NCBI RefSeq assembly: GCF_008831045.1
Contig: NZ_WAJS01000001.1
Location: 62,001-126,000 of the forward strand
Source of the DNA: Adlercreutzia muris
Lineage (GTDB): Bacteria > Actinomycetota > Coriobacteriia > Coriobacteriales > Eggerthellaceae
DNA length: 64,000 nt
Direction of reading: 5' to 3'
A model generated the notes under the pieces. That model did no database searches. It saw nothing but the letters and a program-made list of their open reading frames with translations, and was not told the origin of the DNA. The translations under genes and the position numbers were made by a program. This document shows positions 8,416 through 16,240 of this stretch, in pieces. The stretch's first letter is position 1, and every line of letters begins with the position of its first letter.

Positions 8416-9597
8416 ATGACAACTGTGATGAAGCCGGAGAACGAGGAGCCCCAAGCCGGCGTTTCGCTGGGGGATCCAATTGGTATTCCAGACGATATGT
8501 GGAGCGCGGAAAGAATCGGAACTTCAGCTGCCTGGGATAGGTTTGGATCTAAGCCGCACCCTTCGTTTGAGGATCTGGTCTGTGCTGTCGAAAATGCGGT
8601 GGTGCATACTCGCGATTCCGCCGCGCAGGCTGCGAACAAAGGGCAATTGCTTGCCTACTGGACTGTCGGCAAGATGATTGTCGTATACGAGCAGGATGGC
8701 TCCGATCGGGCAAAATACGGAGATCGTACATTGGTAAAGCTGGCGAAGCGTCTTACGGTGACGTTGGGGCGCGGGTTTTCTCGCACGAATCTGTATTACA
8801 TGCGTCAGTTCTATCTAACGCATCAAATTTTCCAGACAGTGTCTGGAAAATTGTTCTGGTCGCATTATTGCGAGTTGCTCAATGTCGATGATGACGCAAA
8901 ACGGGGCTTTTATGAGCATGAAACCGCCAATGCAGGCTGGAGTGTGCGCGAGTTGCGTCGCCAAATGGACAGCATGCTGTTCGAACGTGTGATCAATGCA
9001 AAAGATAGCGTGGATGCGGAAAGCATAAAGGCGCTTGCCTGCGAGGGCATAGCGTATCAACGTCCCGTGGATGCAATGAAATCGCCTGTTGTGTTGGAAT
9101 TTCTTGATATCCCTGATGTAAGTGCGCCCTACGAGGGGGAGTTGCAGAAAGCTCTTCTTGCGCAGATTGAGAAATTTATGCTGGAGCTTGGTCGCGGCTT
9201 TATGTTCGTGGGAAGCAATGTGCGAATCCCCGTAGGGTCGGATAAAGATTACGCTGACATGGTCTTCTATTGCAAGCCGCTCCGAGCTTATGTGATCATA
9301 GAGTTGAAGACAACTAAGTTTATGGCTTGCGCGGTTGGCCAGATCAATGAGTACTTGAATTATTATGTAACTGAAGTTAATGACGAGTACGACAACCCTC
9401 CCATCGGCATCATTTTGTGCACTGATAAGAATAACGTGCGTGCTGAATATGCGCTCGGAGGGCTAAATAACGCAATTTTCGCGTCGACCTATACTTTGAG
9501 GCTGCCAAATGAGGAGCAGCTTATAGAGCAGGTGCGCAAAACCATCGAAGCAAACGAGCCCAAGATCCTGCCAGTGGAAACAACAATTCCCAATTAG
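8416..9597 (+). CDS. YhcG-family (DUF1016) PD-(D/E)XK nuclease-domain protein
   Basis: Predicted DNA-acting nuclease of 393 aa. The N-terminal DUF1016 domain (about 50-230) has FEDLVCAVENAV, GRGFSRTNLYYMRQFYL and WSHYCELL. The C-terminal PD-(D/E)XK core has YADMVFY (catalytic Asp), IIELKTTKF (Glu-x-Lys) and PIGIILCTDKN. YhcG proteins are common in defence islands and near restriction systems. The gene starts two bases after hypF and uses GGAGG at 8404-8408 inside the end of hypF, so it is translationally coupled. Its first ~16 codons are GC-rich like hypF, whereas the rest is clearly AT-richer, marking an island border. The stop overlaps that of the XRE gene on the other strand. Confidence 0.88.
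   Translation: MTTVMKPENEEPQAGVSLGDPIGIPDDMWSAERIGTSAAWDRFGSKPHPSFEDLVCAVENAVVHTRDSAAQAANKGQLLAYWTVGKMIVVYEQDGSDRAKYGDRTLVKLAKRLTVTLGRGFSRTNLYYMRQFYLTHQIFQTVSGKLFWSHYCELLNVDDDAKRGFYEHETANAGWSVRELRRQMDSMLFERVINAKDSVDAESIKALACEGIAYQRPVDAMKSPVVLEFLDIPDVSAPYEGELQKALLAQIEKFMLELGRGFMFVGSNVRIPVGSDKDYADMVFYCKPLRAYVIIELKTTKFMACAVGQINEYLNYYVTEVNDEYDNPPIGIILCTDKNNVRAEYALGGLNNAIFASTYTLRLPNEEQLIEQVRKTIEANEPKILPVETTIPN
8826..8852. repeat. Perfect 13-bp palindrome inside the YhcG gene
   Basis: AATTTTCCAGACA and its exact complement flank a single central G. It lies within the codons for QIFQTVSGKLF. A perfect palindrome in coding DNA could be a hairpin in the mRNA or a protein-binding site; chance under codon constraint cannot be excluded. 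Confidence 0.8.
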
Positions 9598-9818
9598 TTG
9601 GAAAAGAGATCTCGAATCTCGACATTAAGGCCTAAGGCAATCTTTTCTATCACGTCGATAGTGGCGTTGGCCTTTCCGTTTTCGATATTGCACAAATAAG
9701 AATAATCGACACCAATCATAAGACCGAGTCGTCTAATCGACAAGCGCTGAGAAATACGCAAATCCTTAATGCGCCTTCCAAGCGCATGCCGCGCAGTATT
9801 TTTCGCAAGTTGGCTCAC
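9594..9818 (-). CDS. XRE-family helix-turn-helix repressor
   Basis: Small Cro/C1-type DNA-binding protein, 74 aa, essentially one HTH domain: RRIKDLRISQRLSIRRLG, then LMIGVDYSYLCNIENGKANA with the recognition helix, ending in an amphipathic EKIALGLNVEIRDLF. The start is GTG at 9818; no strong ribosome site is visible, so a weak or leaderless start is possible. Its 3' end overlaps the YhcG stop by four bases and it is divergent from the phosphoribosyltransferase cassette, whose -10 box lies about 40 bases from its start codon. That position suggests it controls the cassette and itself. AT-rich like the island. Confidence 0.88.
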   Translation of the reverse strand: MSQLAKNTARHALGRRIKDLRISQRLSIRRLGLMIGVDYSYLCNIENGKANATIDVIEKIALGLNVEIRDLFSN

Positions 9819-9858
9819 CGCATAAAGACTAGGATAGCTGTGCGTCTAATTGTTGGTG

Positions 9859-9864
9859 TATAAT
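9859..9864 (+). promoter_or_regulatory. Candidate -10 box for the PRTase-DprA-HAD cassette
   Basis: Consensus TATAAT in the XRE/PRTase divergent region, about 70 bases before the PRTase start. A loose inverted repeat (ATTGTT at 9849-9854, AACAAAT at 9867-9873) brackets it and could be an operator for the XRE protein. No convincing -35 was found. Confidence 0.45.
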
Positions 9865-9935
9865 CAAACAAATGGCTATTGAATCGAGAACATGGGCGAG
9901 TTTGGCATGTTCAGGGATCATGGGGAGATAGAAGG

Positions 9936-10733
9936 ATGTACCAGAGGTGCCCGAAGTGTGGAGCGGTGGCTTATGCGCGTTCACTGTATGATGACGGCTA
10001 CTACTGCTTCCCGCGGCAGGGCGGCTGTGGGGAAAAGTTTCCGCCTCCCCTTGAATGGGATATGGGCCTGCTCTGTTGCAAAATCGGTGCAAACAGGTTT
10101 TTACGTAACACGATCGAGTGCTTTTCTCATGGTCCCTACTATGCTGTTCGGCATGGCAAGGGCGATCGATTGAGTAAGCTGATTCTTGAAATTAAGAATT
10201 CATTTCTGGAGTCAACGGAACAGCAGGTGCGTCGCGTATGTGATGAGATATCCAGTATTGTTTCTGCGGATTTGGATAAACTGGTTCAGCGGGACGATCG
10301 ATTTAAAAAAGACCGGCCAGTAGTGATGGCGGTGCCCAGATCGAAGCCAGATGGTTGTTGGCATGCATCGCAATTGCAGTTCCGCGTGGCATTGTCGCTT
10401 GCTATCAAGAAAAGTAGGTTAGTAGTTAAGGGCGGCAGTGAGAAGTGGATTATAGATGCCGTTGACTGGATCCAGCGTGTAGCCGAGACGAAGACTACCC
10501 ACAAGCGGAGAATTGCAGACGGTAAGAACAACGGCCCCGATCCCTATCCAGGAATCACGAGGGACACGTGCCAGATACGAAAGAGTGTTAGGGGGAGGCC
10601 GATCATCCTCGTTGACGATATATATACGGCAGATGTGGGTATTGACGAAGACTGTGCGCAATTTCTGCTAGATAATGGAGCTTCAAGCGTGCTTCTTTAC
10701 ACCCTCGGAAAGACTACTATGCCAGAGAACTAA
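9936..10733 (+). CDS. Zinc-ribbon phosphoribosyltransferase-fold protein (ComF/ShosT-like)
   Basis: 265 aa. The N-terminus is a zinc ribbon (Cys5, Cys8, Cys24, Cys31; CPKC and CFPRQGGCG). The C-terminal half is a type I phosphoribosyltransferase fold with a PRPP-loop-like IILVDDIYTADVG near residue 225, followed by a typical L-x-x-x-GA-x-x-V strand. ComF proteins pair such a ribbon with a PRTase, but this one is followed by a DprA-like gene in a defence setting, matching the ShosTA pair in which ShosT (PRTase) is the toxin. I start at ATG 9936, seven bases after GGGGAGA, which places the zinc ribbon at the very N-terminus; a TTG at 9879 is the upstream alternative. Substrate unknown. Confidence 0.72.
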   Translation: MYQRCPKCGAVAYARSLYDDGYYCFPRQGGCGEKFPPPLEWDMGLLCCKIGANRFLRNTIECFSHGPYYAVRHGKGDRLSKLILEIKNSFLESTEQQVRRVCDEISSIVSADLDKLVQRDDRFKKDRPVVMAVPRSKPDGCWHASQLQFRVALSLAIKKSRLVVKGGSEKWIIDAVDWIQRVAETKTTHKRRIADGKNNGPDPYPGITRDTCQIRKSVRGRPIILVDDIYTADVGIDEDCAQFLLDNGASSVLLYTLGKTTMPEN

Positions 10734-10771
10734 TAGGGGCAAGGTGCTGATTATGCAAGATAGGGATTACG

Positions 10772-11821
10772 ATGCAGTATTCTGAAGAAACACTCTTTGT
10801 TCTTGCCTGCTCCCTGTGCTCGAAAAATGATGAGTTTGGCAAAGAACGAAACATCGTAAGCGGGCACGCCGGTCTCTCCTGCGCGGATTTCTTCGAGCTT
10901 AAGAGAGGGCAATCGTTTCGGGAGTTCCGTGTCCGATGCGAAGAACGGCTCTCAACTGACGTTGTGGATTTCGATGCGTTTAAGAGAGATGTTGCCTATG
11001 TCTTGGACGGGGAGTGTTTCGACGATGAGCGCGACTTGGTTCTTGACGATGTTTCTATAAAGGGGTTGGTCTCCTTAAGGGATTCCGTCGATGGGATCAT
11101 TTCTCCATTTGATCCTGAGTTCCCTCCAATCAATGCAAAGGTGAGGAAGGGCTCGGATAAGCCCTACCTTCTATTCTATAAAGGTGATATAAGCCTGCTT
11201 GGATGCATCAATGAAAACGTAGCAGTTGTTGGATTGCTGGATCCTGCCGAAGCGGTCGGGCAAAGAGAGAAAAAAATAGTAGAGGCTCTCGTTGAGAATC
11301 AAATGAACATCGTGAGCGGTCTCGCCAAGGGCTGCGACACTATAGCCCACGAGGTGTGCCTAAAGGCCGGAGGCCGAACTGTTGCGGTGCTGCCATCGCC
11401 TATCTCTAGTATATATCCAGCGGAGAACAGGGCTCTCGCGCATAGAATCGTTGAGGAAGGAGGACTTTTGGTAACGGAGTACTTTCTTCCACCTCGCAAT
11501 AAGTTTGAAGCAAGAAAAAGGTTTGTTGACCGCGACCGACTGCAGGCAATGTTCTCGAAAGCAGTTGTTCTTGCGGCCAGTTACAGGGAGGGCGAAGGGG
11601 ATAGTGGGTCTCGGCATGCCCTTAAAAAGGGAGAAGAATGGGGCCTGCGCACGACGGCTCTCTTTAACGGAGAGAGCGACAATGGGGATCCGCAATTTGG
11701 TCTAAATAAGGATTTGATAGCATCGGGGGTCGCTCCAGCCAGCGAGAGAGTACTTAGAGATATTGTTACTTACCGAGTGGAGATGGAGCCATCTGTCCCG
11801 CAGTTATTCCTGACGATTTAG
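10772..11821 (+). CDS. DprA/Smf-like DNA-processing protein (ShosA-like)
   Basis: 349 aa with a DprA Rossmann-type domain from about residue 145: AVVGLLDPAEAVG, then NIVSGLAKGCDTIAHE, the diagnostic GGRTVAVLPSPISSIYP and EEGGLLVTEY. Classical DprA loads RecA on transforming ssDNA; this copy has a divergent N-terminal third with no clear SAM-like domain and ends soon after the Rossmann fold. It lies 38 bases after the PRTase gene, is AT-rich, and sits away from any topA/DNA-uptake context. In ShosTA systems the DprA-like ShosA is the antitoxin, and that is the role I infer here. Confidence 0.82.
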   Translation: MQYSEETLFVLACSLCSKNDEFGKERNIVSGHAGLSCADFFELKRGQSFREFRVRCEERLSTDVVDFDAFKRDVAYVLDGECFDDERDLVLDDVSIKGLVSLRDSVDGIISPFDPEFPPINAKVRKGSDKPYLLFYKGDISLLGCINENVAVVGLLDPAEAVGQREKKIVEALVENQMNIVSGLAKGCDTIAHEVCLKAGGRTVAVLPSPISSIYPAENRALAHRIVEEGGLLVTEYFLPPRNKFEARKRFVDRDRLQAMFSKAVVLAASYREGEGDSGSRHALKKGEEWGLRTTALFNGESDNGDPQFGLNKDLIASGVAPASERVLRDIVTYRVEMEPSVPQLFLTI

Positions 11822-11835
11822 CCTTGTGATCAGCC

Positions 11836-12129
11836 GTGAATAGGGGTGATGGAGTGGGGAGTGTTGCGTTCAGCAAGGTCTGCCCTGAAGATCTAAACGC
11901 TGTTGTCGACAGCATTGGCTGTGGCTTCCAGCTTGCATACGAGCTTCTTGTCATTGCAGGGGGTGATGTCGAGCTTGTGGTCGAGGCGGCGAGAGAGGGC
12001 GGAAAAATCAGCATAACCAAGGCGAAGATCATTGATGCTAGACTCAACTGTATTGAGCAGAAGAACGGGATCGACAATTGTGGCTGCCAAGATCAAGATC
12101 GGCGCGATCTGCATCGTAGCCATTTCTAA
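11836..12129 (+). CDS. Small uncharacterised protein between DprA-like and HAD genes
   Basis: 97-codon ORF from GTG 11836 in the cassette's direction, filling the gap almost exactly (14 bases after dprA, 2 before the HAD frame). Residues about 15-65 could form helices (PEDLNAVVDSIG, AYELLVIAGGDVELVVEAA). No family is recognised. A second start (GTG 11854) is in frame. A +1 frame opening at about 12036 also reads through to 12160, so a frameshift or an overlapping short gene is possible. Codon use resembles the island. Coding status is likely but not certain. Confidence 0.45.
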   Translation: MNRGDGVGSVAFSKVCPEDLNAVVDSIGCGFQLAYELLVIAGGDVELVVEAAREGGKISITKAKIIDARLNCIEQKNGIDNCGCQDQDRRDLHRSHF

Positions 12130-12149
12130 CCGTGCTGTTGGAGCGTCTG

Positions 12150-12674
12150 GTGCATCATTATCTGTTTGACATCGATGGCAGCTTGTTTTTCAGCGATGAA
12201 CTGAATAGGGAGGGCTACAACTACGCATTGTGCAAGTTTGGTTATAAGGCAATCTCTTGCATTGGAAGGCTTACGAGGTCAGTTGTTAAGCGGTGCTACC
12301 CTCGAATGAGCGCATATGACCTCGATAGAATAGTTGAAACGAAGCAGGACTATTTCACGGCCAACATTCGAAGCATTCAAGAAAACGAAATGCTGCTCAA
12401 TCTTTTAAGGATAATCGGTCCTCGGCAAAGTGCACTATGGACAGCGGGGGCCAGGACAAGAATCGAGGAGATGCTCAAGGCCTTCTCTTTAGAAGGTGCA
12501 TTCTCTCAGAGATTTTATAGTTTGAAGCAAGATATTCCGGCAGATGTAGATCGGATATGTGCTGTTCTCCAATGTAGGAAAGAGCATCTTGCTGTGTTCG
12601 AGAATGACGCGGGCGTTGCAAGGCGGCTGTCCAATTATGGTGTTCCATGTTTTTCGGTAATTCCTCGTAAATAG
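12150..12674 (+). CDS. HAD-superfamily hydrolase/phosphatase
   Basis: 174 aa. The nucleophile motif FDIDGS (Asp7, Asp9) is at the extreme N-terminus. Motif II is WTAGA, a motif III lysine is in SLKQDIP, and the acidic motif IV is FENDAGVA; a helical cap lies between motifs I and II. I place the start at GTG 12150, behind TTGGAG, because it puts the nucleophile at the normal distance; GTG 12132 is in frame and would add six residues. As last gene of the PRTase-DprA cassette it may dephosphorylate a nucleotide-like product of the PRTase, which is inference from neighbourhood only. Confidence 0.75.
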   Translation: MHHYLFDIDGSLFFSDELNREGYNYALCKFGYKAISCIGRLTRSVVKRCYPRMSAYDLDRIVETKQDYFTANIRSIQENEMLLNLLRIIGPRQSALWTAGARTRIEEMLKAFSLEGAFSQRFYSLKQDIPADVDRICAVLQCRKEHLAVFENDAGVARRLSNYGVPCFSVIPRK

Positions 12675-12798
12675 CCCCTGCTCTCGACCGCAGACCTTGC
12701 TGGTCGTGCACGTATTGGCGCTGCCGCGTTTCTCGTGGAGCATGGAAGCGGAGCTGTGATAGCATGGCGTAATCAAACAGAGAGAAGTGGAGCAGCCT

Positions 12799-13062
12799 AT
12801 GTGTTTGGCAATTCCCGCTAAGGTGGCGAAGCTCGAAGAGGGCAATCTGGCCACTGTCGATATCCTGGGCGTGTCCCGCGAGATTTCCGTGGACCTCACG
12901 CCGCAGGCCCAAGTGGGCGACTATGTGCTCGTGCACGCTGGGTTCGCCATCGAGGTAGTGGACGAGCAGTTCGCCCAGGAGACCATCGAGCTTATCAAGC
13001 AGTTCCCCGAACTGGCCGACTTGGAAGGGCAGCCGCCAATGAAAAAGCCGTCCCTCGCATAG
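12799..13062 (+). CDS. hypC: Hydrogenase maturation chaperone HypC/HybG
   Basis: 87-aa chaperone that holds the Fe(CN)2CO unit with HypD and delivers it to the hydrogenase large subunit. It begins MCLAIPAKV; the cysteine after the initiator Met is the essential iron ligand, which is why ATG 12799 is chosen over the in-frame start at 12787. A GVSREISVDL barrel strand and VGDYVLVHAGFAIEVV follow, all standard. Ribosome site GAAGTGGAG precedes it. It follows the low-GC island by 124 bases and is 110 bases from hypD. Confidence 0.96.
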   Translation: MCLAIPAKVAKLEEGNLATVDILGVSREISVDLTPQAQVGDYVLVHAGFAIEVVDEQFAQETIELIKQFPELADLEGQPPMKKPSLA

Positions 13063-13172
13063 GAAGAACGGCTCTTCATCACATTAAGTAGAGTAATGTG
13101 AAGCAGTCGTGCCCGCTGCACCGGGCTTTCCGCTTGTCCGCATTGTACACCCCTGAAGGAGTGGTTGCAAGA

Positions 13173-14264
13173 ATGGATCATATGCAAGAAGAGCTGAAGG
13201 CATTCAAGGATCCGGCCCTGGCGCGGGGGCTCATTGAGTCCATTCAGGCGTTGGCTCCGGAGTCGGCGACGCTGATGGAGGTGTGCGGCACCCATACGGT
13301 GGCCATTGCCCGCAACGGCATTCGCGGCCTCATGCCGGAAGGGGTGCGTCTGGCTTCGGGGCCGGGGTGCCCCGTGTGCGTGACGAGCAATCACGACATC
13401 GACAAGGTGATTGCCCTTGCCCGCGTGCCCGAGGTGACCATCGCCACCTTCGGCGACATGACGCGCGTGCCTGGCTCCTCTTCCAGCCTGCTGGCCGAGC
13501 AGGCGGCCGGCCGCGCCGTGGAGATCGTCTACTCGCCGCTCGACGCGCTGCGCCTGGCCCAGGAAAACCCCGACAAGCAGATCGTCTTCGTGGGCGTGGG
13601 CTTCGAGACCACCACCCCGCTCGTGGCCATGGCCATCAAGCGCGCAAAGGCCGCGGGTCTGAAGAACTTCACCGTGTACGGGGCGCACAAGAACATGCCC
13701 GGCGCACTGGAGGTCATCATCAACGATCCTTCTCTGAAGCTGGACGCGCTCATTTTGCCGGGGCATGTGTCTACCATCATCGGTGCGGAACCCTATCGCT
13801 TCCTGGCCGAGAAGTACGGCATTCCCGGCGTCATCACCGGGTTCGAGCCAGTGGACGTGCTCCAGGGCATCGCCATGATCATGCGCCAGCTGCACGAGGG
13901 GCGCGCCGACATCGAGATTGCCTATGCCCGCGGCGTAATGCCCGAGGGCAACCCGGTGGCGCTCGCTGCCATCGACGAGGTGTTCGAGACCTGCGCGGCC
14001 ACCTGGCGCGGCTTGGGCGAGATTCCCGGCAGCGGTTACCGCATCCGCGACGAGTTCGCCGAGTTCGATGCCATGCGGCGCTTCCAGCCCGATGTGGAGC
14101 CGGTGCGCGAGCACGCCGGCTGCCGCTGCGGCGACGTGCTACGCGGCATCATGGCCCCCAACCAGTGCCCGCTCTTCCGCACGGTGTGCACCCCGGAAAA
14201 CCCCGTCGGCCCCTGCATGGTGAGCAGCGAGGGCAGCTGCGCGGTCTATTATCGGTATTATTAG
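13173..14264 (+). CDS. hypD: Hydrogenase formation protein HypD
   Basis: 363-aa [4Fe-4S] protein that with HypC assembles the Fe(CN)2CO centre. Conserved signatures: MEVCGTHTVAIARNGIR, SGPGCPVCVT, VGFETTTP, VITGFEPVDVLQG and the C-terminal cluster-binding region CRCGDVLRGI, QCPLFRTVCTPENPVGPCMV. ATG 13173 gives the usual length; GAAGGAG lies 11 bases ahead. hypE, hypA and hypB are not in this window, and no hydrogenase structural gene follows, so the pathway is completed elsewhere. Confidence 0.96.
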   Translation: MDHMQEELKAFKDPALARGLIESIQALAPESATLMEVCGTHTVAIARNGIRGLMPEGVRLASGPGCPVCVTSNHDIDKVIALARVPEVTIATFGDMTRVPGSSSSLLAEQAAGRAVEIVYSPLDALRLAQENPDKQIVFVGVGFETTTPLVAMAIKRAKAAGLKNFTVYGAHKNMPGALEVIINDPSLKLDALILPGHVSTIIGAEPYRFLAEKYGIPGVITGFEPVDVLQGIAMIMRQLHEGRADIEIAYARGVMPEGNPVALAAIDEVFETCAATWRGLGEIPGSGYRIRDEFAEFDAMRRFQPDVEPVREHAGCRCGDVLRGIMAPNQCPLFRTVCTPENPVGPCMVSSEGSCAVYYRYY

Positions 14265-14278
14265 ACAAGCTCCTCGTC

Positions 14279-14362
14279 CGGAAAATCACAAATGAAAAAT
14301 TCGGATTTTCTCAAGTGGAAAATTCGGAAAATCACAAATGAAAAGTTCGGATTTTCTTAAGT
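14279..14362. repeat. Two tandem 38-base repeats, each with an internal hairpin
   Basis: Copies at 14279-14316 and 14325-14362 agree at 36 of 38 positions with a 46-base period. Each starts CGGAAAATCACAAATGAAAA and contains GAAAATC...GATTTTC, a 7-bp hairpin. It sits just after hypD and before the DUF4143 gene, is AT-rich in GC-rich surroundings, and is non-coding. Confidence 0.85.
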
Positions 14363-14429
14363 CACGGGGGAAATACCAGGTAGATGATCTACAATCATGC
14401 CATTATCGATAACGCTGAAAGAGGATGCC

Positions 14430-15728
14430 ATGACTGATGATCTTCCTCCTCGTGATGAGTATATTCTCCGTATCGTGGACGAGCAGGTGCAACGCTATCT
14501 CGAGGTTTTCGGCGCGGTGGAAGTGGCGGGAACTAAGTGGTGCGGCAAAACATGGACGGCTTGCCGTCATGGTGAAAGCGTGAGTTATGTGGATCAGGCG
14601 CTTGCGTTGGCCCAGTCCGATCCTCAGGCGATGCTGGCGGGCAAGCGGCCCCACGTTATTGACGAATGGCAGTTGGCTCCGCTTATTTGGAATGCCGTGC
14701 GTCATGCGGTCGACCGTCAGCGAGGCTTGAGGGGCGCATGGCTGCTCACGGGCTCATCCACTCCTTTCAAAAAGGACGATGAGCAGGTGCGTGCTCTTCA
14801 CAGCGGAGCGGGCCGGATCGGGCGCATTCGCATGCGCCCCATGACGCTCGCCGAGTCGGGCGATTCTACGGCGGCAATCTCTCTAGCGGCGCTTTTCGAA
14901 GGGGAATTCTCCCATGCGACAGCGGCTGGTGATGCGGCGTCTTTGGCTGCTGTGGTGTGTCGTGGCGGGTGGCCCGAAGCTCTTGACCTCACCCCGATCC
15001 AGGCGCAGCTAACGGCGCGTGAATACCTCAACCTCATTTTCGATGAAAGCGTACCGCGTCACGGCAAAGATGGGGAGGCGGCTCGAAGAATCGCACTTTC
15101 ATTGGCGAGAAATTTGGGGCAGGCAGCCACCTATAAAACGATCTTGTCCGATATATCCGGCGGCGATGAGCCCCTTATGACTACGACGACACTTGCAACC
15201 TATCTGGATTTGCTCAAGAGCCTGTACTTCGTGGAGGAAGTTCCCGGATGGGTGCCGGAGAAACGTTCGCCTAAGCGGCTGTCGGTAAAGCCGAAGCGCT
15301 ATTTGGCCGATCCATCGCTGGCAGTGGCGTTGCTTGGCATGAACGAGCAGGCGCTTCTCGATGATTGGCAGACTTTCGGTCTCGTATTCGAGAACCTCTG
15401 CATGCGAGATCTCATGGTATATGCCGGAGCGCATCCCGATACCTCAGCTGTTCCCGTGCGATATTATCGCGACGACAGCGGCTTGGAAGCTGACGCTATT
15501 GTGGAATTGGCGGATGGCCGATGGGCCGCTTTCGAATTCAAGCTCGGGGCAGCCAAAACCGATCAGGGCGTGGCCTCGTTGCGACGCCTTCGCGAGAAGG
15601 TGACCGCTAACGAAAAGGCTCGCACACGGCCGCCTGCGTTCATGGCCGTTGTTACGGGAACAGGTGAGTACGCCTATCAACCTGAAGAGGGCATCTACGT
15701 GATTCCACTGCGAGCTTTAGGGGCCTAG
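14430..15728 (+). CDS. DUF4143-type P-loop ATPase
   Basis: 432 aa. N-terminal AAA-like ATPase with Walker [10 protein letters not shown] (residues 34-42) and Walker B HVIDEW (75-80). The C-terminal DUF4143 region, from about 190, ends in a restriction-nuclease-like fold ([22 protein letters not shown]). These widespread, often multicopy proteins have no settled function. The start at ATG 14430 follows AAAGAGG; an upstream in-frame ATG at 14397 lacks a site. A GIY-YIG gene follows after five bases, so the two are probably co-transcribed. Confidence 0.9.
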   Translation: MTDDLPPRDEYILRIVDEQVQRYLEVFGAVEVAGTKWCGKTWTACRHGESVSYVDQALALAQSDPQAMLAGKRPHVIDEWQLAPLIWNAVRHAVDRQRGLRGAWLLTGSSTPFKKDDEQVRALHSGAGRIGRIRMRPMTLAESGDSTAAISLAALFEGEFSHATAAGDAASLAAVVCRGGWPEALDLTPIQAQLTAREYLNLIFDESVPRHGKDGEAARRIALSLARNLGQAATYKTILSDISGGDEPLMTTTTLATYLDLLKSLYFVEEVPGWVPEKRSPKRLSVKPKRYLADPSLAVALLGMNEQALLDDWQTFGLVFENLCMRDLMVYAGAHPDTSAVPVRYYRDDSGLEADAIVELADGRWAAFEFKLGAAKTDQGVASLRRLREKVTANEKARTRPPAFMAVVTGTGEYAYQPEEGIYVIPLRALGA

Positions 15729-15733
15729 ACGCT

Positions 15734-16024
15734 ATGGCGTCCCATTACATGTACGTGCTGGAATGCGCGGATGGCTCGCTGTACACGGGTTATGCGGTGG
15801 ATGTGCAGGCGCGGCTCGCGGTGCACAATGCGGGCAAGGGCGCGAAGTACACCCGGGCTCGGCTGCCCGTGAGCCTGCTTGCCTATGCGGAGTTTTCCAC
15901 CAAGCACGATGCCATGCATGCGGAATACGTCTTCAAGCAGCTGTCCCGCAACGAGAAGGACGCCCTGCTGGCCGTCGCCTCCCATTCCTCCTTCGAGGAG
16001 GCGCTGGAAGAGTTGCTCGGTTAG
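15734..16024 (+). CDS. GIY-YIG domain protein (UPF0213/YhbQ-like)
   Basis: 96-aa single-domain GIY-YIG protein: [18 protein letters not shown] holds the two-tyrosine core, [10 protein letters not shown] the catalytic-region arginine/lysine side, and [15 protein letters not shown] the conserved late helix with Glu. Family members are small DNA-acting nucleases of unclear cellular role. It is coupled to the preceding ATPase. Confidence 0.93.
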   Translation: MASHYMYVLECADGSLYTGYAVDVQARLAVHNAGKGAKYTRARLPVSLLAYAEFSTKHDAMHAEYVFKQLSRNEKDALLAVASHSSFEEALEELLG

Positions 16025-16162
16025 GGAAGGCTGCTTGCGGGATCTTCATCTGGTGCTGGCTGTCGGAAGGCTGTCTCATAGTTGAGGCCGAAGGCCCACA
16101 GTGGCACAACGTTGGCAAAGCTGTTGTAATGCGGCTGGGGCATCAGTGCTCGGAAACGGCAG

Positions 16163-16236
16163 CTGCACTCATTGAGTGCAGGTCGCCTTTAACTCTTTTA
16201 GGTTGCTTTAAAAGTTTTAGGTCGCTTTAACTTTTT
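16163..16236. repeat. 19-base palindrome followed by three short tandem repeats
   Basis: CTGCACTCA and its complement flank one T (16163-16181). Immediately after are three imperfect copies of a 18-20-base unit (about 16180-16199, 16200-16218, 16219-16236) of the form AGGTCGCTTTAACTTTTT. The 280-base gap between the convergent GIY-YIG and YqeY genes otherwise holds only the terminator. Confidence 0.7.
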
Positions 16237-16240
16237 AGCG

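Noticed and set aside
9879-9935. Upstream TTG start extending the PRTase by 19 residues
   Set aside because: ATG 9936 has a better-spaced ribosome site and begins at the zinc ribbon; the extension has no family character.
10772-11821. Housekeeping competence gene dprA
   Set aside because: AT-rich, divergent N-terminus, and sits in a PRTase/HAD cassette inside the hyp genes with no competence or topA neighbours.
11766-12123. Minus-strand small ORFs between the DprA-like and HAD genes
   Set aside because: Opposite to the cassette, no ribosome site; the plus-strand ORF fits the gap and the codon pattern better.
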